From NCBI RefSeq assembly GCF_003989665.1, contig NZ_RZIJ01000014.1:62001-126000 (forward strand): a DNA stretch of 64,000 nt, given 5' to 3'. This DNA comes from Azospirillum doebereinerae. GTDB taxonomy: Bacteria; Pseudomonadota; Alphaproteobacteria; Azospirillales; Azospirillaceae. This document shows positions 9,179-17,329 of the stretch, piece after piece (position 1 is the stretch's first letter; each line of letters opens with the position of its first letter). The notes under the pieces were generated by a model. That model was not told where the DNA came from and searched no databases. It saw only the letters and a program-made list of their open reading frames with translations. Made by a program: the position numbers and the translations under genes.

Positions 9179-9781
9179 ATGGCTTTCGAACTGCCCGCCC
9201 TGTCGTACTCCTCCAACGCGCTGGCTGAGCGCGGCATGTGCCAGGAGACGCTGGAGCTGCACCACGGCAAGCACCACCAGGCCTACGTGACCGCCCTCAA
9301 CGGCTTCGTCGAGAAGAACCCCGATCTCCAGGGCAAATCGCTCGAAGAGATCATCGCCTTCTCCTACGGCAAGGACGCCCTGGCCCCGGTCTTCAACAAC
9401 GCCGGCCAGCACTGGAACCACATCCACTTCTGGAACGCCCTGTCCCCCACCGGCGGCAAGCTGCCGACCAAGCTCCAGGAGCGCATCGTCGCCGATTTCG
9501 GCTCGGTCGAAGCCTTCAAGGACGCCTTCAAGACCGCCGCGACGACGCAGTTCGGTTCGGGCTGGGCTTGGCTGGTGCAGGGCAGCGACGGCCGCCTGAA
9601 GGTCACCAAGACCCCGAACGGCTCCAACCCGGTGGCGTCCAACGAGGGCAAGCCGCTGCTCGGCCTCGACGTGTGGGAGCACGCCTACTACCTCGACTTC
9701 CGCAATCGCCGCCCCGACTACGTGACCAACTTCCTCGACAATCTGGCCAATTACGAGTTCGCCGAAGCCAATCTGGGCTGA
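9179..9781 (+). CDS. sodB: Iron superoxide dismutase
   Basis: 200 aa, the usual length for bacterial Fe-SOD. It converts superoxide to oxygen and hydrogen peroxide in the cytoplasm. The start MAFELPALSY is the classic SodB N-terminus. The metal ligands can be placed: His28 (LELHHGKHH), the His in QHWNH, and Asp/His of DVWEHAYYLD. The Gln in AGQHWNH favours iron over manganese, although cambialistic use cannot be excluded. AGAGG lies just upstream of ATG 9179. It is divergent from a SufR-like regulator and followed by a strong intrinsic terminator, so it is monocistronic. Confidence 0.96.
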   Translation: MAFELPALSYSSNALAERGMCQETLELHHGKHHQAYVTALNGFVEKNPDLQGKSLEEIIAFSYGKDALAPVFNNAGQHWNHIHFWNALSPTGGKLPTKLQERIVADFGSVEAFKDAFKTAATTQFGSGWAWLVQGSDGRLKVTKTPNGSNPVASNEGKPLLGLDVWEHAYYLDFRNRRPDYVTNFLDNLANYEFAEANLG

Positions 9782-9807
9782 CGCTCCGTACACTCATCCG
9801 CGCGACG

Positions 9808-9842
9808 ACGCCGGCCACACTTTGGCCGGCGTTTTGCTTTTT
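9808..9842 (+). terminator. Intrinsic terminator of sodB
   Basis: A perfect 10-bp stem (ACGCCGGCCA with TGGCCGGCGT) and a 5-nt loop are followed directly by TTTGCTTTTT. It begins 27 nt after the sodB stop codon. Confidence 0.88.
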
Positions 9843-10202
9843 GCGCCGATCCCGCGCGGACACGGCTTGCAAACAGTGGCAGGCCCTTCGACGAGACCTG
9901 AACGTGACGCTCGCCGCTCGACGCCACACCGGGATCGCACGGCCGGACCAGAGATCGCTGCCGGTCTCGTCGGCGCCGCTCCCGTCTCGATCGTTCCAGC
10001 GGTGATGCCCCTGCGCTCCAGCCCGGCCGCCACGCTCCGCGTTTGTGAATTGGTTTGGATGGCGTCCGGAGAAAAACGCGCGGACGCTGCTCTCGAAAAG
10101 ACCTTCATGATCGGCAAACGCGATGCGGGCGGCAATTCGCCTCTTCCTCGCCGCGCGGATGCGGGTAGGCTGACGGCAAGCCCCTTCCGCCGGAACCGCA
10201 GC
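9843..10202. other. Gene-poor interval
   Basis: The 360 bp between the sodB terminator and the beta-glucosidase start hold no ORF with coding character on either strand. A 136-codon minus-strand frame covers most of it but has no homology-like content. The stretch must contain the beta-glucosidase promoter. No convincing -35/-10 pair or operator was found. Confidence 0.5.
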
Positions 10203-11555
<1,353 letters not shown>

Positions 11556-11591
11556 GTTTTTTGCACAGCACGCGGGATCGCGCATGATTTT

Positions 11592-11614
11592 TGCGGAATT
11601 TTTAAAATCCCGCA
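11592..11614. promoter_or_regulatory. 23-bp palindrome upstream of the indolepyruvate oxidoreductase gene
   Basis: TGCGGAATTTT and AAAATCCCGCA are 11-bp arms around one central T, with a single mismatch. It lies 103 bp before the start of the oxidoreductase gene in an AT-rich patch. The size and A/T core resemble operators of Lrp/AsnC-type or other dimeric regulators. Use as an operator is inferred. Confidence 0.5.
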
Positions 11615-11716
11615 CGGTCCTTCCAAAAATAGCGTCGCTGTTTCTCCAACGCGCAAAACCATTCGCGGCCGGACGGCGCACACTCGGTTCAAGATGCAGG
11701 AACCGGGAAACGCGCC

Positions 11717-14700
11717 ATGGACGGCATGCCGAGCAACCGCCTCTTCGAGGATCCCGCCGGAATCGACGGGACCTACCGGCTGGAGGACCGCTACGACCGG
11801 GCGGAGGGCCAGGTCTACCTGTCCGGCACCCAGGCGCTGGTCCGGCTGCTGCTGCTCCAAGCCGAACGCGACCGGCGGGCGGGGCTGAACACCGCCGGCT
11901 TCGTCAGCGGTTATCGCGGCTCGCCGCTGGGCGGGCTGGATCAGGCGCTGTGGCAGGCCCGCGCGCGGCTCGACCGCCACGCCATCACCTTCGTCCCCGG
12001 CATCAACGAGGATCTCGGCGCCACCGCCGTGATGGGCAGCCAGCAGGTCGAGGCGTCGGGAGAGGCGACGGTCCAGGGCGTCTTCGGCCTGTGGTACGGC
12101 AAGGGGCCGGGGGTGGACCGCGCCGGCGATGCATTGCGGCACGCCAACGCCTACGGCACCTCGGCGCATGGCGGGGTGCTGGCGGTGGCCGGCGACGACC
12201 ATGGCTGCGTGTCGTCCAGCATGCCGCACCAGAGCGACCTCGCCATGATCGCGTGGTCGATGCCGGTGCTGAACCCGGCGGGCGTGCGCGAGTATCTCGA
12301 CTTCGGCCTCTACGGCTACGCGTTGTCGCGCTTTTCCGGTTGCTGGGTCGGCTTCAAGGCGATCTCGGAGAGCGTGGAGAGCGCCGCCACCGTCCAATTG
12401 CCGCCACTGGACGCCGCCTTCCTTCCGGTGGCGTTCACACCCCCGCCGGGGGGGCTGCACCAGCGCTGGCCCGACCTGCCCAGCCTGCGGATCGAGGAGC
12501 GGCTCGCCGCCAAGATCGCGGCGGTGAAGGCCTTCGCCCGCGTCAACCGCATCGACCGCACCGTGCTTGGCCACCGTTCGGGCGAGGGGGCCGGCTGGCT
12601 GCGCATCGTCACCACCGGCAAGGCGCATCTCGACCTGATGGAGGCGTTGCGGCTGCTCGGCATCGGCGCGCGCGAGGCGGCGGAGATCGGGCTGTCGGTC
12701 CACAAGATCGGGCTGTCCTGGCCGCTGGAGCCCGACGGCATCCTGGCCTATGCGCGCGGCGCCGAGGAGATCCTGGTCGTCGAGGAGAAGGCCCCGGTCG
12801 TCGAGGACCAGTTGAAGGCCCTGCTCTACCATCTTCCCAACGGCGAGCGCCCGCGCGCCCTGGTCGGCAAGACCGACGAGCTGGGCGCCCCGCTGCTGCC
12901 CGCCACCGGGGAACTGCGCCCCTGGATCGTCGCCCGCGCGCTGGTGGAACGCATCCGCCACCGCTTTCCCGAGCGCGACCTGTCCGACCGGCTGGCGGGG
13001 CTGCTCCCGGCCGAGCCTCCATCCGCCCCGGCGGCAATGGCGAACGCGGTGCGCACGCCCTATTTCTGCTCCGGCTGCCCGCACAACACCTCCACCCGCG
13101 TGCCCGAGGGCAGCAAGGCGATGGCCGGGATCGGCTGCCACTTCATGGCCTCCTGGATGGACCGCTCGACCGGCGGCCTCAGCCAGATGGGCGGCGAGGG
13201 CGTGGCCTGGGTCGGTCAGGCCCCCTTCTCCACCCGCCCGCACATGTTCCAGAACCTGGGCGAGGGCACCTATTTCCATTCCGGCATCCTGGCGATCCGG
13301 CAGGCGGTGGCCGCCGGGGTCAACATCACCTACAAGATCCTGTTCAACGACGCCGTCGCCATGACCGGCGGCCAGCCGGTGGACGGCCCGATCTCGGTCG
13401 AGGCCATCACCCGGCAGTTGAACGCCGAGGGCGTCGCCCGCATCGCCGTGGTCAGCGACGCGCCGGACAAATACGGCACCTGCGCCGGTCTCGCCCCCTT
13501 CACCACGGTGCACCACCGCGACGACCTCGACGCCGTGCAACGCGAGTTGCGCGACCTCCCCGGCGTCACCGCGCTCGTCTACGAGCAGACCTGCGCCGCC
13601 GAGAAGCGGCGGCGCCGCAAGCGCGGCACCCTGCCCGACCCGGCCCGCCGGGTGGTGATCAACGATCTGGTCTGCGAGGGCTGCGGCGACTGCGGCCGCA
13701 AGTCCAATTGCCTGTCGGTGCAGCCCAAGCCGACCGAGTTCGGCCTGAAGCGCCGGATCGAGCAATCGAGCTGCAACAAGGATTATTCCTGCGTCGAGGG
13801 TTTCTGCCCCAGCTTCGTCTCGGTGATGGGAGGGACCTTGCGCAAGCCCGACCCGGCGACGGTGGAGGCGCGCTTCGCCGAGGCGCTGGCCGCCCTGCCC
13901 CACCCGCTGCGCGCCGTCGCCGAGGATCCGACGGAGATCCTGCCCTCGGAAATTCTGATCGTCGGCGTCGGCGGCACCGGGGTCGTCACCATCGGCGCCC
14001 TGCTCGCCATGGCCGCGCATCTGGAGGGCAAGGCGGCCTCGGTGCTGGACTTCATGGGATTCGCGCAGAAGGGCGGCGCGGTCTACAGCTTCCTGCGGGT
14101 GGCGCGCGACGCGGCGCGGCTGAACCAGGCGCGCATCGATCCCGACCGTGCGCAGCTCGTGCTGGCCTGCGACACGGTGGTCGCGGCCTCGCCCGACGCG
14201 CTGCGCACGGTGGCGCGGGGGCGGACGTGGGTGGTCGCCAACGCCCATGTGACGCCGACCGGGGCCTTCACCCGCGACGCCTCGGCCCTGCCCGATTCCG
14301 GCGCCCTGCTGCGGGGCCTGCGCCGCGCCGCCGGGGACGACCGGGTCGAGACGGTGGACGCGAACCGCGCGGTCACCGCCCTGTTCGGCGACGGCATCCT
14401 CGCCAACGTCTTCCTGCTGGGCTTCGCCTTCCAGAAAGGACTGCTGCCGGTCGGGCTGGAGGCGCTGGAGCGCGCCATCGACCTGAACGGCACCGGGGCC
14501 GCCGCCAACCGGCGCGCCTTCGCCTTCGGCCGGCTGGCCGCGCACCGGCCCGACGCGCTGGCGGGGCTGGGCGCGGAGGAGGCGCCCGCCACCGAACTCT
14601 CCACCATCGTCGAGCGACGGATCGCCTTCCTCGCCGACTACCAGGACCGCGCCTACGCCGACCGCTACCGCGCCTTGGTCGAACGCGCCAAAGCGGCGGA

Positions 14701-15244
14701 GGCGCGGGTGTCCCCCGGCTCGACCGCGCTGGCCGAGGCGGTGGCGCGCAGCGCCTTCGCGCTGATGGCCTACAAGGACGAGTACGAGGTGGCCCGCCTG
14801 CACAGCGACCCGGCTTTCCGCCGCAGCCTGGAGGAGCGGTTCGAGGGCGACTGGAAACCGGTCTTCCACCTTGCCCCGCCGCTGCTGGCGCGCGGGCTCA
14901 ACGCGGCGGGCGAGCCGCGCAAGATGGCGCTCGGCGGCTGGATCCTGCCGGTCTTCCGAGGGCTGGCGGCGCTGAAGCGGCTGCGGGGCACCGCGCTGGA
15001 TCCCTTCGGCCACACGGCCGAACGCCGGATGGAGCGCGCCCTGATCGCCCGCTACGAGGCGACGGTGGCGGGCATCGTCGAGACCCTGTCGGCGGAGAAA
15101 CTGGGAATCGCCATCGAACTGGCCGCCTTGCCCCAGGAGATTCGCGGCTTCGGCCCGGTCAAGCGGCGCGCGGTGGAAGCGGTCGAGCCGCGCTGGCGGG
15201 CGCTGGAGGAGCGGTTGCGGAGCGTTCGTCCGATGGCGGCCTGA
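11717..15244 (+). CDS. Indolepyruvate ferredoxin oxidoreductase, single-chain
   Basis: 1175 aa. It oxidatively decarboxylates aryl-pyruvates such as indolepyruvate to the acyl-CoA with reduction of ferredoxin. The alpha-like part (about 1-440) has the TPP pyrimidine-side region (GFVSGYRGSPLGGLDQALW). The TPP pyrophosphate-binding part follows (YFCSGCPHNTSTRVPEGSKA, GCHFMASWMD, with GGEG further on). An 8-Cys ferredoxin-like stretch near 650 includes CEGCGDCGRKSNCLSVQ. The C-terminal gamma-like domain starts GVGGTGVVTIGALLAMAAHLEGK. It is thus iorA and iorB in one chain. ATG 11726 is an alternative start. In Azospirillum-like bacteria indolepyruvate is also the auxin precursor, so this enzyme may drain that pool; that is inference. 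Confidence 0.92.
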   Translation: MDGMPSNRLFEDPAGIDGTYRLEDRYDRAEGQVYLSGTQALVRLLLLQAERDRRAGLNTAGFVSGYRGSPLGGLDQALWQARARLDRHAITFVPGINEDLGATAVMGSQQVEASGEATVQGVFGLWYGKGPGVDRAGDALRHANAYGTSAHGGVLAVAGDDHGCVSSSMPHQSDLAMIAWSMPVLNPAGVREYLDFGLYGYALSRFSGCWVGFKAISESVESAATVQLPPLDAAFLPVAFTPPPGGLHQRWPDLPSLRIEERLAAKIAAVKAFARVNRIDRTVLGHRSGEGAGWLRIVTTGKAHLDLMEALRLLGIGAREAAEIGLSVHKIGLSWPLEPDGILAYARGAEEILVVEEKAPVVEDQLKALLYHLPNGERPRALVGKTDELGAPLLPATGELRPWIVARALVERIRHRFPERDLSDRLAGLLPAEPPSAPAAMANAVRTPYFCSGCPHNTSTRVPEGSKAMAGIGCHFMASWMDRSTGGLSQMGGEGVAWVGQAPFSTRPHMFQNLGEGTYFHSGILAIRQAVAAGVNITYKILFNDAVAMTGGQPVDGPISVEAITRQLNAEGVARIAVVSDAPDKYGTCAGLAPFTTVHHRDDLDAVQRELRDLPGVTALVYEQTCAAEKRRRRKRGTLPDPARRVVINDLVCEGCGDCGRKSNCLSVQPKPTEFGLKRRIEQSSCNKDYSCVEGFCPSFVSVMGGTLRKPDPATVEARFAEALAALPHPLRAVAEDPTEILPSEILIVGVGGTGVVTIGALLAMAAHLEGKAASVLDFMGFAQKGGAVYSFLRVARDAARLNQARIDPDRAQLVLACDTVVAASPDALRTVARGRTWVVANAHVTPTGAFTRDASALPDSGALLRGLRRAAGDDRVETVDANRAVTALFGDGILANVFLLGFAFQKGLLPVGLEALERAIDLNGTGAAANRRAFAFGRLAAHRPDALAGLGAEEAPATELSTIVERRIAFLADYQDRAYADRYRALVERAKAAEARVSPGSTALAEAVARSAFALMAYKDEYEVARLHSDPAFRRSLEERFEGDWKPVFHLAPPLLARGLNAAGEPRKMALGGWILPVFRGLAALKRLRGTALDPFGHTAERRMERALIARYEATVAGIVETLSAEKLGIAIELAALPQEIRGFGPVKRRAVEAVEPRWRALEERLRSVRPMAA

Positions 15245-15307
15245 CAAGGCCGGCGCCCAAGCGGGATTGGGAAGGCCCAATCCCGGCGTGGCGCGGCCTG
15301 TTTCAGG

Positions 15308-16633
15308 TCAATGAAGCGTCGAGGGCGCGGCTTGAGGCGCCGTCAGGGGCTCCTCGCGCGGCCGCCCGATTCCGAGAAGCTGGTAGAGGGCAAGCGCGGC
15401 GATCGTCGCCGTGCCGATCCCGCCGATGGAGAACCCGCCGGCCGAGACGGTGAAGTTGCCGGCACCAAGCACCAGCGTCACGCCGACCGTGATGAGGTTG
15501 CGCGGATCGGAGAAGTCGACGCGGTTGTCGACCCACAGACGGACCATCGCCGCGGCGATCAGGCCGAAGACGATGGTCGCGAGCCCGCCCAGCACCGGGG
15601 CCGGGATCGTCCGCAGCAGGGCGCCGAACTTCGGCGAGAAGCCGAGAAAGATCGCGGCGACCGCGGCGATGACGAAGATGAGCGTCGAGAAGACGCGCGT
15701 GACGGCCATCACCCCCATGTTCTCGACATAGGTCGTCACCCCCGTGCCGCCGCCGCTTCCCGAGACGATCGTCGCCAGACCGTCGCCGATGAAGCCGCGG
15801 CCGATGAAGCGGTCCAGGTTGCGCCCGGTCATGGCGCCGATGGCCTTGATGTGGCCGAGGTTCTCGGCGACGAGGATGAAGGCGATGGGGGCGACGAGGG
15901 CCATGGCCGCGGGCTCGAACGTCGGCGTGTGGAACGCCGGCATGCCGAACCAGGGGGCGGCGGCCAGCTCCGCGAAGCTCACGGGCGGCAGGAGACCGAA
16001 CCCGTTCGCCAGGACGAGATAGAAGGCGTACCCGGCCGCGATGCCGGCAAGGATCGAGAGCCGCCGGATGGCGAGCGGCGCGTAGACCGCGATGAGAGCC
16101 GTGGCGAGCAGCGTGAACAACGCCACGAGGGTGTGTGGCCCCGTCCCTTCGATCCCCTTGACGGCGACCGGCGACAGATTGAGGCCGATCGCGGCCCCCA
16201 CCGCTCCGGTCACGGCCGGCGGCATCAGACGCTCGATCCAGCCGGTGCTGGTGTAGGTCACGAGCAGGCCGATGAGCGTGTAGAGCACGCCGGCCGCGAT
16301 GATGCCGCCCAGCGCCGGTCCGATGTTCGGGTTGGGGCCCTGGCCGCCGTATCCCGTCACGGCGATCACCACGGCGATGAACGAAAAGGAGGAGCCGAGA
16401 TAGCTCGGCACGCGTCCGGCGGTGAGCACGAGGAACAGCAGCGTGCCGATGCCGGAAAACAGAATCGCGAGGTTTGGATCGAACCCCATCAAGAGCGGTC
16501 CAAGGATGGTCGAACCGGACATGGCAACGAGATGCTGGATGCCGAGTGTCACGGTCGAGCCCCAGGGAAGCCGCTCATCCGGCTGGACGACGGGGCCTGC
16601 CGCAAGCGACCAGCGCGGGAAAAAATCAGCCAT
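15308..16633 (-). CDS. NCS2 family nucleobase permease (uracil/xanthine type)
   Basis: 441 aa with about 12-14 membrane segments, typical of the nucleobase-ascorbate transporter family, which imports nucleobases by proton symport. Family signatures are the N-terminal VTLGIQHLVAMSGSTILGPLLMGF, the central VAENLGHIKAIGAMTGRNLD (close to uracil/pyrimidine carriers of the UraA/RutG type) and GGTGVTTYVENMGVMAVTRVFS. Start ATG 16633 gives MADFFPRWSL; an upstream TTG at 16663 would add ten residues. The gene is convergent with the indolepyruvate oxidoreductase gene and has no rut neighbours, so the exact base cannot be assigned. Confidence 0.92.
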   Translation of the reverse strand: MADFFPRWSLAAGPVVQPDERLPWGSTVTLGIQHLVAMSGSTILGPLLMGFDPNLAILFSGIGTLLFLVLTAGRVPSYLGSSFSFIAVVIAVTGYGGQGPNPNIGPALGGIIAAGVLYTLIGLLVTYTSTGWIERLMPPAVTGAVGAAIGLNLSPVAVKGIEGTGPHTLVALFTLLATALIAVYAPLAIRRLSILAGIAAGYAFYLVLANGFGLLPPVSFAELAAAPWFGMPAFHTPTFEPAAMALVAPIAFILVAENLGHIKAIGAMTGRNLDRFIGRGFIGDGLATIVSGSGGGTGVTTYVENMGVMAVTRVFSTLIFVIAAVAAIFLGFSPKFGALLRTIPAPVLGGLATIVFGLIAAAMVRLWVDNRVDFSDPRNLITVGVTLVLGAGNFTVSAGGFSIGGIGTATIAALALYQLLGIGRPREEPLTAPQAAPSTLH

Positions 16634-16864
16634 GAAGGTTCTGTCCGAAGCTGTGAGGGTCAAGGTGCCCTTGTTGCCGGGGAAATTGCCCGGAAAACGC
16701 AGGCACCGTCAACGTGTCGGCACCGCTTGCGAGGCCGACCGCCCGATGCGGCCCGGCCAATGCCGGGTTTGGGAGGGTGCCGCCGCCATGAAGCCGGTCA
16801 AACGTTAAACGGCCCAGACGCCAAATAGATTGAAGTGGCCGGTGTGGCGAACGAAATAGGATCG

Positions 16865-17311
16865 ATGAGCACAGAGAAACTCCGCACCCAATACGCCGCC
16901 TTGCCCTACCGGTTCCTGGCGAACCGCCTCGAGGTGCTTCTGATCACGTCGCGGGAAACGCGGCGTTGGATCATTCCGAAGGGCTGGGCCGAGAAGCGGG
17001 TCAAGCCACGCGACATGGCGGCCCGGGAGGCGTTCGAGGAAGCGGGCATCCGCGGCAAGGTCAGCAAGCATCCGGCCGGCTCGTACCGTTACCACAAACG
17101 TCTGGCGGCGGACCGTACCGTGGAGTGCGAAGTCATCGTCTATCTGCTGGACGTCCGGGAAGAACTGGTGGAGTGGCCGGAGCGGTCCGAGCGCGACCGC
17201 TGCTGGATGCCTCCGGAGCAGGCCGTGGCCTCCATCAGCGAATCCGGGCTGGTCCCGCTGCTTCTGGACCTGGGCCGCCCCGCGGCTTCGGCAGCCCCGG
17301 ACGCGTCCTGA
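16865..17311 (+). CDS. Nudix hydrolase
   Basis: A 148-aa single-domain Nudix protein that hydrolyses nucleoside diphosphates linked to another group. The Nudix helix is readable as GWAEKRVKPRDMAAREAFEEAGI. The REAFEEAG core has the metal-binding glutamates, but the seventh residue, Glu in the consensus, is Val. PKGW before the box is characteristic of the diphosphoinositol/diadenosine-polyphosphate type of small alphaproteobacterial Nudix enzymes. ATG 16865 follows AGGA; an in-frame ATG at 16835 would add ten residues. It is convergent with the kinase-fusion gene and divergent from the permease. Confidence 0.88.
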   Translation: MSTEKLRTQYAALPYRFLANRLEVLLITSRETRRWIIPKGWAEKRVKPRDMAAREAFEEAGIRGKVSKHPAGSYRYHKRLAADRTVECEVIVYLLDVREELVEWPERSERDRCWMPPEQAVASISESGLVPLLLDLGRPAASAAPDAS

Positions 17312-17329
17312 CCGGAACCGGGCCCGCGA

